A stretch of DNA of 49,309 bases from an uncultured Christensenellaceae bacterium (GCA_910586985.1 CAJUKK010000014.1:1-49309); one strand, 5' to 3'. Counted from the first letter of the stretch, positions 7,470 through 14,821 are shown. Program-made: numbers and translations. Notes: a model not told the origin generated them from the letters alone.

Positions 7470-8281
7470 TTTGCAATTTCCTCCGCAAGCATATGATAGT
7501 CGAGCGTATCGGGCACGGATATTCCGCCCGCCTGCAACCGTTTGCAGATATACCCGATGCGAGGCAGAGCAAGATTGTAGGTGAGAAGTTCCTCGTGCCG
7601 TTCGAAAATTTCGGCGGGAGTCCCCTCCATAACGATTTCGCCCTTATTCATTACGATCGCGCGGTTTGCCAACAACGCTTCTTCCATAAAGTGCGTGATC
7701 AAAACGACGGTCATTCCCTCTTCTTTATTCAAGCGGGTCACAACGTCGATTATCTCCCGTCTGCCGCGGGGATCAAGCATAGCGGTCGATTCGTCTAATA
7801 TCATAACCTTGGGTTTGAGCGCAAGCACGCCCGCAATTGCGATCCGCTGTTTTTGTCCGCCCGAAAGTCGCGTCGGGGTAGAATGGCGAAACTCCTCCAT
7901 GCCGACGGCTTTCAATGCAAAATCGATGCGTTTTCCGATTTCCTCGCGGGGAAGTCCCACGTTTTCCGCACCGAACGCAACGTCGTCCTCCACAATCGCG
8001 GCTACCGTCTGGTTGTCGGGATTCTGAAACACGATCCCCACCTGTTTTCTGATATCGTACAGATTCTTATCCGACATTGAAATACCGAACACGCTGATTT
8101 CACCGTTGTCTGCAGAAAGCAAACCGTCGGTCAGGCGGGCAAGCGTGCTCTTACCGCTCCCGTTATGCCCGAGAACGGCGACAAATTCTCCTTCCTCAAC
8201 GGAAAAGTTTAAATTTTTGATCGCAAACGCACCCTCCTCCGTATAGGAAAAATCCACGTTGCGAAATTCGATTGCTTTCAT
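7460..8281 (-). CDS. ecfA1: ECF transporter ATPase EcfA1
   Basis: First gene of the ECF module and the partner ATPase of EcfA2 in the heterodimer that drives vitamin or metal uptake through EcfT. The 273-residue length is normal. Walker A GHNGSGKST (about 38-46), Q-loop FQNPDNQTVA, signature LSGGQKQR, and Walker B VMILDESTAMLDP with the Glu-Ser-Thr variant common in EcfA1. The switch His is in LITHFMEEA. A promoter of good quality lies 60 bp upstream. The five-gene operon runs ecfA1, ecfA2, ecfT, truA and the 297-residue membrane protein, with overlaps or gaps of 4 bp or less. Confidence 0.96.
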   Translation of the reverse strand: MKAIEFRNVDFSYTEEGAFAIKNLNFSVEEGEFVAVLGHNGSGKSTLARLTDGLLSADNGEISVFGISMSDKNLYDIRKQVGIVFQNPDNQTVAAIVEDDVAFGAENVGLPREEIGKRIDFALKAVGMEEFRHSTPTRLSGGQKQRIAIAGVLALKPKVMILDESTAMLDPRGRREIIDVVTRLNKEEGMTVVLITHFMEEALLANRAIVMNKGEIVMEGTPAEIFERHEELLTYNLALPRIGYICKRLQAGGISVPDTLDYHMLAEEIAKCV

Positions 8282-8340
8282 TTAAGGTTCCGTGCCTGCC
8301 TTTTGCGGCGAATTTACTGCTCTTGTATCCTGTATTGTTT

Positions 8341-8369
8341 ATTATAGCAAAACGAAGGATTTTTTACAA
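8341..8369 (-). promoter_or_regulatory. Promoter of the ecfA1 operon
   Basis: Minus-strand -35 TTGTAA (8364-8369), 17-bp spacer, -10 TATAAT (8341-8346). Confidence 0.7.
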
Positions 8370-8390
8370 TGAAATCACTGTGAAAAATAA

Positions 8391-8561
8391 GAAAAATTAA
8401 TGGTTATTTTGTCTTTCAATCGATCGGCTGCACAGTTTATTTTTTCTTTAATTTCGAGAATCAGCGTTTCAAACGACTCGTCCTCTTCCAAAATTCACTT
8501 AAGTTCCGCCAAAATGTTTACATGACCAGCCACGGTCTGTCTGCGGCGGATCAACTTTTAA
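8391..8561 (-). pseudogene. Possible decayed small regulator (CsoR/RcnR-like)
   Basis: In one minus-strand frame, broken by a single stop, the translation reads KLIRRRQTVAGHVNILAELK, stop, then ILEEDESFETLILEIKEKIN and CAADRLKDKI. The pattern of GHV-I, then EED, then L-I-K-I is reminiscent of the first two helices of CsoR/RcnR metal-sensing repressors. There is no start codon with a ribosome-binding site. This is a weak resemblance by eye only. The remainder of the 365-base gap between ecfA1 and the rubrerythrin gene holds the ecfA1 promoter and the rubrerythrin terminator. Confidence 0.2.
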
Positions 8562-8603
8562 TTTGAGTCATAACTTCGCGATTCGTATAAAAAATTATAA
8601 TAA

Positions 8604-8633
8604 CAAAAAGACGAGCTTTCACTCGTCTTTTTG
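8604..8633 (-). terminator. Terminator of the reverse rubrerythrin gene
   Basis: A 12-bp stem (CAAAAAGACGAG / CTCGTCTTTTTG) with a 6-nt loop sits just past the stop codon. T-rich sequence follows on the minus strand. Confidence 0.8.
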
Positions 8634-8646
8634 TTAGTTTTTTCAA

Positions 8647-9168
8647 TCAGTTAAAATACCGTTTCAACAGTCCCTTGAAACCTGCGCCGTGACGAGCCTC
8701 GTCCTTTGCCATTTCGTGCACGGTATCGTGAATCGCATCGTAGCCGAGCTCTTTGGCACGCTTTGCAATTGCAAGTTTGCCTGCGCATGCGCCCGTTTCA
8801 GCCGCTGCGCGGAGTTCGAGATTCTTTTTCGTTGAATCGGTAACAACTTCGCCGAGGAGCTCTGCAAACTTTGCAGCGTGCTCCGCCTCTTCGAACGCAT
8901 AACGCTTGTAAGCTTCCGCAATCTCGGGATACCCTTCGCGCTCTGCAACGCGCGACATTGCAAGGTACATTCCCACTTCGGTGCATTCGCCCTCGAAGTT
9001 TGCGCGAAGTCCGTCCATAACTTCCTTATCCTCTACTTTTCCGTCGCCAACGTGATGCTCGCAAGCAAAACCCGTCTCCTCTACGGGAACAAACTTCTTT
9101 GCCTTGCAAACGGGGCAAACTTCTACGTCGTCCGCGACGATCTCGCCGCATACAGCACATCTCTTCAT
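8647..9168 (-). CDS. Reverse rubrerythrin (N-terminal rubredoxin domain)
   Basis: A 173-residue non-haem di-iron peroxidase. The rubredoxin-like FeS4 site is at the N-terminus (Cys 4, 7, 18 and 21; CAVC and CPVC), followed by the ferritin-like four-helix domain with the ligand pairs in FEGECTEVGMYLAM, FEEAEHAAKF, ELRAAAETGAC and KDEARHGAGF. Having rubredoxin before the di-iron domain defines the reverse type, which in Clostridia reduces hydrogen peroxide and oxygen using NADH-linked electron donors. It has its own promoter and terminator. AAGGAG precedes the ATG. A second rubrerythrin of the classical order lies at 40239-40775. Confidence 0.93.
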   Translation of the reverse strand: MKRCAVCGEIVADDVEVCPVCKAKKFVPVEETGFACEHHVGDGKVEDKEVMDGLRANFEGECTEVGMYLAMSRVAEREGYPEIAEAYKRYAFEEAEHAAKFAELLGEVVTDSTKKNLELRAAAETGACAGKLAIAKRAKELGYDAIHDTVHEMAKDEARHGAGFKGLLKRYFN

Positions 9169-9205
9169 AATAATATCTCCTTAAAAGAATTTTTTCTGTA
9201 AGTGT

Positions 9206-9234
9206 ATTATATCACAATTAAGACTCAATATCAA
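9206..9234 (-). promoter_or_regulatory. Promoter of the reverse rubrerythrin gene
   Basis: Minus-strand -35 TTGATA (9229-9234), 17 bp, -10 TATAAT (9206-9211). The -35 overlaps the last codons of the upstream HAD gene. Confidence 0.7.
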
Positions 9235-9898
9235 TAGTTTTTCTGAAAAAAGTTTGTCTTTCAATCAAAATTTTTTCAAGCTGTTTAAAATTCTCGGCAA
9301 AAACCGTTGCTCCGGCATTCAAAAGCTGTTCTCTGGAGCGGTAACCCCACAGCGCCGACACGCCGAACATTCCCGCGTTTATCGCCGTTTTCACGTCTGT
9401 TTCGCCGTCGCCGACAAACGCGCATTCCGCAGGTGCGACCCGCATGGAAAGTGCGGCATACAGGGCAAGCGATGGATCGGGTTTACACGGAAACAATCCC
9501 GAATCGCCGCCGATGAATTCAAACGGAATACGAGGAAAAAAAGATTTTATAATCTTTTCGGCCGCATCCTGCGGCTTGTTCGTTACAACGCCGAACTTTA
9601 AACCGTGCGCAAGCAGCCGATTCAGACTTTTTTCTTCGCCTAAAAAAAGCTTTGTATTCCCGCCGCCCTCGGCAAAATGTTCTTTAAAATACGTATAGCA
9701 CTCGCTTGTATTTTCTGCGTTTGCGGGGAGAGCGCGCTCAACGAGCCGCCTTGCCCCGTCCCCCACGTAAGATCGCGTCTGTTCCCGCGTGATAAGCGGA
9801 TAGCCAAAGCGCGCGAGCATGTCGTTCGTCCGTTCCTCGATATCGGGCAACGTATCGAGCAAAGTTCCGTCGAGATCAAAAAGTATGGCGCGAAGCAT
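9218..9898 (-). CDS. HAD family hydrolase, phosphoglycolate phosphatase-like
   Basis: A 226-residue HAD superfamily phosphatase. Motif I FDLDGTLLDT (nucleophile Asp about residue 8, acid/base Asp about 10), motif II VVTNKP, the conserved Lys in CKPDPS, and motif III/IV VGDGETDVKTAINAG. A helical cap follows motif I (subclass I, Gph/PpaX-like). The family hydrolyses small phosphate esters or pyrophosphate, and the exact substrate is not readable here. It begins at the stop codon of argS (TAATG, one base shared) and is therefore translationally coupled to it. Confidence 0.88.
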   Translation of the reverse strand: MLRAILFDLDGTLLDTLPDIEERTNDMLARFGYPLITREQTRSYVGDGARRLVERALPANAENTSECYTYFKEHFAEGGGNTKLFLGEEKSLNRLLAHGLKFGVVTNKPQDAAEKIIKSFFPRIPFEFIGGDSGLFPCKPDPSLALYAALSMRVAPAECAFVGDGETDVKTAINAGMFGVSALWGYRSREQLLNAGATVFAENFKQLEKILIERQTFFRKTIDIES

Positions 9899-11586
9899 TA
9901 CATTTTCTCCGGAACGCCGATACCGAGCAGAGAAAGCGCGTTTTTAAGCGTGACGAGCGTTGCCTCGGTAATGCGCAAACGCATCTCCTTTACGCCGCTC
10001 TCCGCCTGCAAAATTTTACAGTCGATATAAAACTTATTAAACTTTTGCGCAACGTCTACCGCGTAACGGGCAACGTACGATGGCTCGTATTTTTCCGCCG
10101 CCGCCTTTACCGTGTCGGGGAACTCGCCGAGCAGCTTTAAAAGCTCGAACTCCTGCGGACACGGCTCCGTAACAGACGCGTTTTTATAGTCGATCCCCTC
10201 CGCTTTGGAGAGCACGGAAAACGCGCGGGCGCAGGTGTACTGTACGTAAACGCTCGTCTCGCCGTCGAAGTTGAGCGCCTTATCGTACGAAAAGACGATA
10301 TCTTTGATTTTATTGTTATACAGCGCGCCGAATACCACTGCGCCGACGCCGACTTTTTTTGCGACATCCTCTTTGTTTTCAAGGTCGGGATTTTTTTCGG
10401 AGAGAATTGCATACGCCTTTTCGACGCATTTTTCAATAATATCTTCGAGGAACACCACGTTTCCCTTGCGGGTAGACATCGCTCCGTCCTCGAGCGAAAC
10501 CATGCCGTAAGCGACGTGCACAAGATCCTTCGCCCACTCTTTACCCATAAGTTCGAGCACCTTGAAGAACTGTTTAAAATGCAGATTCTGCTGATATGCG
10601 ACGACGTACAGGCATTTATCAAAATCGTACGTCTGCTTGCGGTAGATCGCCGCCGCCATATCGCGCGTTGCATACAGCGACGAACCGTCCGACTTTAAAA
10701 TAATGCAAGGCGACATTCCGTATTCTTCGAGATCGACGATTTGTGCGCCGCGGCTCTCGACAAGCAGATTTTTTTGTTTGAGTTCGTCGAGAACGGGCTG
10801 CATTTTATCCTGATAAAAGCTTTCGCCCGCGTAGGAATCGAAACGAATATCCAAAAGGTCGTATATCTTCTTTACGTCTTTGAGCGTAAGTTCTTTAAAC
10901 CACTCGAAGAGCGAAAGACAATCCCTGTCTCCCTCTTCGATCTTTTTAAAGTAGGCGCGCGCCTCGTCCTCGAGCGCGGGGTCTGTTTCCGCCTCGCGGT
11001 GAAAACGCACGTACAGCTCGTTGAGAGCGCGTATCCCGCCCTGTTCGACAAGCTCGCGGTTCCCCCAGCGTTTATATGCGGAAATCAACTTGCCGAACTG
11101 CGTGCCGTAGTCGCCCAAATGGTTGATACCCACCGCCTTATAGCCGAGAAAATTAAAAATGCGATAGAGCGCGCCGCCCAGTACCGTTGTGGAAAGATGT
11201 CCTATGTGAAAGGGTTTTGCAATATTCACGGACGAATAATCGAGGCAGATCACCCTGCCGTTGCCGATATTTTCCGCGCCGTATCTTTCACCCTCCGCGC
11301 CGATCTTTTCGAGCACTTCGCGCGCAAGAGCGCTTTTGTTGATTTTAAAATTCAGATAACCGTTGACCGCCAAAACTTCCGAAACGACATGATCGACGGG
11401 ATATTGCGCCTTTAAGTCCTCTGCAATCATCGCGGGAGACTTGCGCAAAACTTTTGCAAACTTAAAGCACGGCAACGCAAAATCGCCCATCGCACTATCG
11501 GGGGGGACGGCGATGCTCTCCGCAATCTCCTCCCGCAAAATTCCGTCCACGGGAATACGTTCCGCAATGTAAGACCTGTAATCCAT
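9898..11586 (-). CDS. argS: Arginyl-tRNA synthetase
   Basis: Charges tRNA-Arg. The 562 residues are typical for class I ArgRS. An N-terminal additional domain is followed by the HIGH signature KPFHIGHLSTT, the Rossmann catalytic core (GDYGTQFGKLI), a KMSKS-equivalent MSTRKGN and the DALR anticodon-binding domain ending in LLGIGVPEKM. Divergent from ychF, with its own promoter. The HAD phosphatase gene overlaps its stop codon. Start supported by GAAAGGA upstream. Confidence 0.97.
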   Translation of the reverse strand: MDYRSYIAERIPVDGILREEIAESIAVPPDSAMGDFALPCFKFAKVLRKSPAMIAEDLKAQYPVDHVVSEVLAVNGYLNFKINKSALAREVLEKIGAEGERYGAENIGNGRVICLDYSSVNIAKPFHIGHLSTTVLGGALYRIFNFLGYKAVGINHLGDYGTQFGKLISAYKRWGNRELVEQGGIRALNELYVRFHREAETDPALEDEARAYFKKIEEGDRDCLSLFEWFKELTLKDVKKIYDLLDIRFDSYAGESFYQDKMQPVLDELKQKNLLVESRGAQIVDLEEYGMSPCIILKSDGSSLYATRDMAAAIYRKQTYDFDKCLYVVAYQQNLHFKQFFKVLELMGKEWAKDLVHVAYGMVSLEDGAMSTRKGNVVFLEDIIEKCVEKAYAILSEKNPDLENKEDVAKKVGVGAVVFGALYNNKIKDIVFSYDKALNFDGETSVYVQYTCARAFSVLSKAEGIDYKNASVTEPCPQEFELLKLLGEFPDTVKAAAEKYEPSYVARYAVDVAQKFNKFYIDCKILQAESGVKEMRLRITEATLVTLKNALSLLGIGVPEKM

Positions 11587-11615
11587 ATTTTTTTCCTTTC
11601 TTTTTTAATATGATA

Positions 11616-11644
11616 ATTCTAACATGTTTTTGCCGTTTTGGCAA
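11616..11644 (-). promoter_or_regulatory. Promoter of argS
   Basis: Minus-strand -35 TTGCCA (11639-11644), 17 bp, -10 TAGAAT (11616-11621). Confidence 0.6.
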
Positions 11645-11653
11645 ATGAAAGAC

Positions 11654-11682
11654 TTGCCGTTTGAAAAGAAATATTATATAAT
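11654..11682 (+). promoter_or_regulatory. Promoter of ychF
   Basis: -35 TTGCCG (11654-11659), 17 bp, -10 TATAAT (11677-11682). It lies back to back with the argS promoter, and the two -35 elements are separated by 9 bp. Confidence 0.6.
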
Positions 11683-11722
11683 ATGAGTATTCAAAAAATT
11701 CCACCGGATACGGAGATAAAAT

Positions 11723-12823
11723 ATGAAACTCGGCGTAGTCGGACTGCCCAACGTAGGCAAATCCACTCTCTTTAACGCAATTACACATGCGGGTGCGGAA
11801 GCGGCAAACTATCCCTTTTGCACCATCGAACCCAACGTAGGCGTAGTAGCCGTTCCCGACGAACGGTTAGATAAGCTTGCCGCGCTCTATCAAAGCAAAA
11901 AAATAACCCCCGCCGTGATCGAATTCGTCGATATTGCGGGACTTGTAAAGGGCGCTAGCCGAGGCGAAGGCTTGGGCAATAAATTCCTCTCGCACATTCG
12001 CGAGGTAGACGCGATCGTGCACGTTGTACGCTGTTTCGAGGACGAAAACGTGACCCACGTCGAAAGTTCGGTCGATCCCGTCCGCGATATCGAGACGATC
12101 AATCTCGAACTCATTCTCGCCGATATCGAGGCGGTGAACAAGCGTGCCGACCGTATTAAAAACGCCGCGCGGGGCGGTTCGGATAAGAACGCCGCGCAAG
12201 AGTTTGCTTTTTTACAAAAACTGCTTGCGCACCTTGAATCGGAATGCCCCGCCAATTCCTACCCTCTTACGGACGAAGAGATGCCGTTTATGGAGAATCT
12301 GTTCCTTCTGTCGTATAAACCTGTCATCTACTGCGCGAATATTTCCGAGGCGGACATGGGCGAAAACGAGGAGAATATTTCCCTTGTACAAAAAGTAAAG
12401 GAATACGCGGGCAAACATAATGCGGGCGTTATCGTGATCTGCGCCAAAACGGAGGAAGAACTCTCGCAGATGGAGGAAACGGACAGGGAGATGTTCCTTG
12501 AAGAATTCGGACTCAAAGAGAGCGGACTCGATAAGCTGATAAAGGCATCCTATTCCCTGCTCGGACTTATCTCCTATCTGACTGCGGGAGAAAAAGAGAC
12601 GCGCGCATGGACGATTGCGCGGGGCACGAAAGCGCCGCAGGCGGCGGGAAAAATTCATACCGATTTCGAAAAGGGATTCATCCGCGCGGAGGTCGTCGAA
12701 TGGGAGACGCTACTCGAATGCGGCGGACTTACGGGTGCGCGCGAAAAAGGAAAGGTTCGCTCCGAAGGCAAAGAGTACGTAATGAAAGACGGCGACGTCG
12801 TCCTCTTCCGCTTTAACGTTTGA
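11723..12823 (+). CDS. ychF: Redox-regulated ATPase YchF (OLA1 family)
   Basis: A 366-residue OBG-family P-loop protein that binds ATP rather than GTP and associates with ribosomes. G1 is GLPNVGKST (about 7-15), followed by FVDIAGLVKGASRGEGLGNKF and the non-canonical G4 region (YCANISEAD) typical of YchF. It ends in a TGS domain (TRAWTIARGTKAPQAAGKIH through GDVVLFRFNV). Divergently transcribed from argS; a GC-rich terminator follows. Complete and of standard length. Confidence 0.97.
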   Translation: MKLGVVGLPNVGKSTLFNAITHAGAEAANYPFCTIEPNVGVVAVPDERLDKLAALYQSKKITPAVIEFVDIAGLVKGASRGEGLGNKFLSHIREVDAIVHVVRCFEDENVTHVESSVDPVRDIETINLELILADIEAVNKRADRIKNAARGGSDKNAAQEFAFLQKLLAHLESECPANSYPLTDEEMPFMENLFLLSYKPVIYCANISEADMGENEENISLVQKVKEYAGKHNAGVIVICAKTEEELSQMEETDREMFLEEFGLKESGLDKLIKASYSLLGLISYLTAGEKETRAWTIARGTKAPQAAGKIHTDFEKGFIRAEVVEWETLLECGGLTGAREKGKVRSEGKEYVMKDGDVVLFRFNV

Positions 12824-12840
12824 TTCTAAATAATGAGTAT

Positions 12841-12869
12841 AAGCGCGGCTGAAACGCCGCGCTTTTTGT
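12841..12869 (+). terminator. Terminator of ychF
   Basis: A 9-bp GC-rich stem (AAGCGCGGC / GCCGCGCTT) with a 6-nt loop is followed by TTTGTTT. Confidence 0.85.
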
Positions 12870-12929
12870 TTAAGACAGAGATTCAATTTACCTACGGCTC
12901 ATACAGAATAAGGGATCAAGACGAATATT

Positions 12930-13151
12930 TCACTTGATTCCAAGAATATCGTCGGAAGATACGTCTAGTATCCTGCACAAGCTCGCAAACGTGTCAAGCG
13001 AAGGCATTTTGTCCCCTTTTACATAATGTGATATATTAGATTGGCTTATGTTCAAACGACGAGCAATCTCTGTTTGTGTCAATCCGCTTTGTTGAATCGC
13101 TTCGGCAATTTTTTTCTGAATTTGCAACGTTGTAATCATAATTTTTTCCAT
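12930..13151 (-). CDS. Small XRE-family helix-turn-helix repressor
   Basis: A 73-residue protein that is little more than one HTH_3 domain: QQSGLTQTEIARRLNISQSN is the HTH core, followed by ISHYVKGDKMPSLDTFASLC and RILDVSSDDILGIK. Single-domain XRE proteins are usually auto-regulating repressors of small modules, phages or toxin-antitoxin loci. A second ATG at 13139 would give 69 residues. Given the -10 element at 13160-13165, the downstream start may be the real one. The gene lies beside a perfect 18-bp-arm palindrome that covers both its own promoter and that of the divergent small ORF, a clear sign of autoregulation. Confidence 0.85.
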   Translation of the reverse strand: MEKIMITTLQIQKKIAEAIQQSGLTQTEIARRLNISQSNISHYVKGDKMPSLDTFASLCRILDVSSDDILGIK

Positions 13152-13163
13152 TTTTATAAATTA

Positions 13164-13209
13164 TATGCCTGTTAGCGATAAATTACCTGACTTATCGCTA
13201 ACAGGCATA
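13164..13209. promoter_or_regulatory. Large perfect inverted repeat, probable XRE operator
   Basis: Arms of 18 bp (13164-13181 and 13192-13209; core GCCTGTTAGCGATAA) are perfectly complementary around a 10-bp spacer. Its left end abuts the minus-strand -10 TATAAT (13160-13165) and its right end abuts the plus-strand -10 TATGAT (13211-13216), so a bound dimer or tetramer would block both promoters. As RNA it would also form a stable hairpin in either transcript. Confidence 0.7.
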
Positions 13210-13216
13210 GTATGAT
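13187..13216 (+). promoter_or_regulatory. Candidate promoter of the small ORF divergent from XRE
   Basis: -35 CTGACT (13187-13192), 18 bp, -10 TATGAT (13211-13216). The spacer is formed by the right arm of the palindrome. Confidence 0.45.
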
Positions 13217-13248
13217 ATTGTCGCCGACAGACATATTAAGGAGAGTGA

Positions 13249-13449
13249 ATGCAAACCAAAGAGAAATGTTCTACGCGTGTATCTCTATCGGGCAGAAATG
13301 ATGTACAGTTGTTCCTCCGGAAAAATGATTATTTAAAGAGACTATGCGTGCGAGCATCGGCAAAAATGCGAACTCTCCACGCAAAGATTGGAGCAAGCGA
13401 TCAACGATATACGGCAATTATCAAATCGTGCGAAGATACGCAGCGGTAA
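13249..13449 (+). CDS. Hypothetical small protein divergent from XRE, possibly frameshifted
   Basis: Sixty-six codons starting at an ATG with a good ribosome-binding site (AAGGAGAG, 5 bp spacing) and a promoter overlapping the XRE palindrome, so expression is plausible. The N-terminal half (VQLFLRKNDYLKR) looks protein-like. In the second half, the plus-one-shifted frame ending at 13465 reads TQRLEQAINDIRQLSNRAKI, a better amphipathic helix than the annotated frame. A single-base indel near 13345 would join the two, so the gene may be a recent frameshift. I do not recognise the family. Confidence 0.4.
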   Translation: MQTKEKCSTRVSLSGRNDVQLFLRKNDYLKRLCVRASAKMRTLHAKIGASDQRYTAIIKSCEDTQR

Positions 13450-13451
13450 CT

Positions 13452-14102
13452 TTATTCCCTTTTAATCATCTCCCCCGCCGACTTCACAATGCTGTCTGCG
13501 GGATATTCCCCGCGCAGGGATAAAAGCGGATAAACGCTCGTCCCGCGCCCGATCACCGTTGCAGGATTGAGCACGCAATTACAACCGATTTCAACGTAGT
13601 CGCCGATCAGCGCGCCGAGCTTTTTGCGCCCCGTCTTATAGCGTACGCCGCCGAACGTGATTTCGACGGGCGATTTATCCGATTTTACGTTCGAGGTAAT
13701 CGCGCCCGCGCCGAGGTGCGAGCGAAACCCGAGAATGCTGTCGCCGACGTAATTAAAGTGCGAAACCTGCACACCGTCGAACAACACCGCGTTTTTCAGC
13801 TCCGTGGAATTGCCCACAACGCAATCCATGCCGATCAACACGCATCCGCGCACATATGCGCACGTGCGCACTTCCGCGCCCGCGCATACGATACAGGGCG
13901 GCGCAAGGCATGCGCTCTTTGCAACACGCGCGCTTTTGTGCACCCAGACGCCCTCTTCCTGCAAGATATAATCGTCATCGAGCGTACCGCCGAGCGCGTA
14001 CAAAAATTCTTTTAAACCGTCCAGTGATTCCCATATATGTGAAAAACCTTTTAAATATTCTCCCGCTAAGGTACGGGAGAAATCAAACATATTTTCCGTC
14101 AT
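13452..14102 (-). CDS. Left-handed beta-helix (hexapeptide-repeat) protein, acyltransferase/nucleotidyltransferase-like
   Basis: About 216 residues from the ATG at 14102. A 12-bp-downstream ATG (14090, MFDFSRTL) is equally possible, and the upstream in-frame extension to 14234 is rich in Arg/Cys and covers a terminator, so it is rejected. The protein has repeated hexapeptide turns (VWVHKSARVAKSACLAPPCI; VVGNSTELKNAVLFDGVQVS; IGDYVEIGCNCVLNPATVIG) forming a beta-helix like the C-terminal half of GlmU or sugar nucleotidyltransferases. There is no N-terminal nucleotidyltransferase domain, so it is probably an acyltransferase or a regulatory beta-helix. It is preceded by a terminator and is probably transcribed separately from the spore-coat genes. 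Confidence 0.75.
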   Translation of the reverse strand: MTENMFDFSRTLAGEYLKGFSHIWESLDGLKEFLYALGGTLDDDYILQEEGVWVHKSARVAKSACLAPPCIVCAGAEVRTCAYVRGCVLIGMDCVVGNSTELKNAVLFDGVQVSHFNYVGDSILGFRSHLGAGAITSNVKSDKSPVEITFGGVRYKTGRKKLGALIGDYVEIGCNCVLNPATVIGRGTSVYPLLSLRGEYPADSIVKSAGEMIKRE

Positions 14103-14135
14103 AGCGCATTGTATGGTAACGCGGCAAAATATGTG

Positions 14136-14167
14136 AAAACAGCTCCGCCGAACTGCGGAGCTGTTTT
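14136..14167. terminator. Terminator downstream of the small spore-coat cluster
   Basis: A 13-bp stem (AAAACAGCTCCGC / GCGGAGCTGTTTT) with loop CGAACT, T-rich on both strands. By position it ends the minus-strand cluster upstream. Confidence 0.75.
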
Positions 14168-14302
14168 TTACGATTGTCCCGTTGAAACGACGTTTTCTTC
14201 GTCCGCGTCGTCCGCATCGGGCAAAATCATGCAATAGCGCGGATTGTGCGCGTACTTTACGTCGTCGCGCTTTCCGTTTAAGTCCTTCTTTTTCGTATCC
14301 AC
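14168..14302 (-). CDS. Small acidic-tail protein, 44 residues, GTG start
   Basis: A short gene with a GTG start preceded by AGGGAGG. It encodes VDTKKKDLNGKRDDVKYAHN, then PRYCMILPDADDADEENVVS and TGQS. The basic N-terminal third, one central Cys and an Asp/Glu-rich C-terminus show no membrane segment. It lies 37 bp downstream of two CotF-like spore-coat proteins on the same strand, and its stop codon abuts the shared terminator, so it is likely the last gene of that operon and may be spore-associated. I do not recognise a family. Evidence is the ribosome-binding site, the position and coding-like codon use. Confidence 0.6.
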   Translation of the reverse strand: MDTKKKDLNGKRDDVKYAHNPRYCMILPDADDADEENVVSTGQS

Positions 14303-14339
14303 TTTACTTCCTCCCTGTAGTTTAAAATGCGCAGACTTC

Positions 14340-14627
14340 TCAGGATATCTGCTTTTTGACTTTTCCGAACGTATCGGCGTTTTTGTCGATCATGAGTTTT
14401 GCCGCAGGCTGTACTTCGTAATAATCGCGGGCAAGCATCTGCTCGTACACGCTGAACTGCGTTTCCGCATTCGAAGTATAGTGCTTTAAAATCTCCTTAC
14501 GGAACGCCTTGCAGCTGCCTTCGGTAAGAGCGGCGGCATAGTAATTCATAAGCAGCTTTTCACAATCGAGTAAATCCTGCAACGCGTCCTTTTCGCAAAG
14601 CGTCGTTTCCTGTTTTGATCCCTTCAT
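14340..14627 (-). CDS. CotF-like spore coat protein (ferritin-like helical)
   Basis: A 95-residue helical protein of the Coat_F type: LCEKDALQDLLDCEKLLMNY, then an amphipathic stretch through EILKHYTSNAETQFSVYEQM, ending in the C-terminal LARDYYEVQPAAKLMIDK that resembles the KGWY-(P/Q) tail of CotF homologues. Such proteins occur in tandem pairs in sporulating Clostridia and are found in the spore coat. It overlaps the preceding 65-residue relative by 4 bp (ATGA), so the two are translationally coupled. GGAGGG precedes the start. Assignment rests on length, helix pattern and tandem arrangement. Confidence 0.7.
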   Translation of the reverse strand: MKGSKQETTLCEKDALQDLLDCEKLLMNYYAAALTEGSCKAFRKEILKHYTSNAETQFSVYEQMLARDYYEVQPAAKLMIDKNADTFGKVKKQIS

Positions 14628-14821
14628 GATTTCCCTCCGTTCAAAATAGCATACAGCGCGTTAAACCGCTCCGCATGCGCCATGGCGATGCGCTCCATCT
14701 CGCTTGCAAGCGCGGCGTCCGTTAAAGTGTTTGCGTACAGGCGCGCTTTTTTGCACGCCATTTCCTCTCCCGTGAGTACGTGGCACAAAACGTCTAAATC
14801 TTTTGCCGTTAAATTGGTCAT
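14624..14821 (-). CDS. Small helical protein, spore-coat-associated (CotF N-terminal-like)
   Basis: Sixty-five residues: LTAKDLDVLCHVLTGEEMAC, then KKARLYANTLTDAALASEME and RIAMAHAERFNALYAILNGG. It forms two amphipathic helices, like the companion half-size protein commonly encoded next to CotF homologues. Coupled by a 4-bp overlap to the 95-residue CotF-like gene. Its ribosome-binding site (GGAGGAGG) is unusual in being the 3' arm of a hairpin followed by six T residues that directly precede the ATG. That hairpin is also the nth terminator, suggesting attenuation of expression in this operon. Confidence 0.7.
   Translation of the reverse strand: MTNLTAKDLDVLCHVLTGEEMACKKARLYANTLTDAALASEMERIAMAHAERFNALYAILNGGKS

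Noticed and set aside
13452..14234. The full-length start (14234) for the beta-helix protein.
   Set aside because: The added 44 residues are Arg/Cys-rich, overlap the small 44-residue gene and span a strong terminator. The ATGs at 14102 or 14090 fit better.
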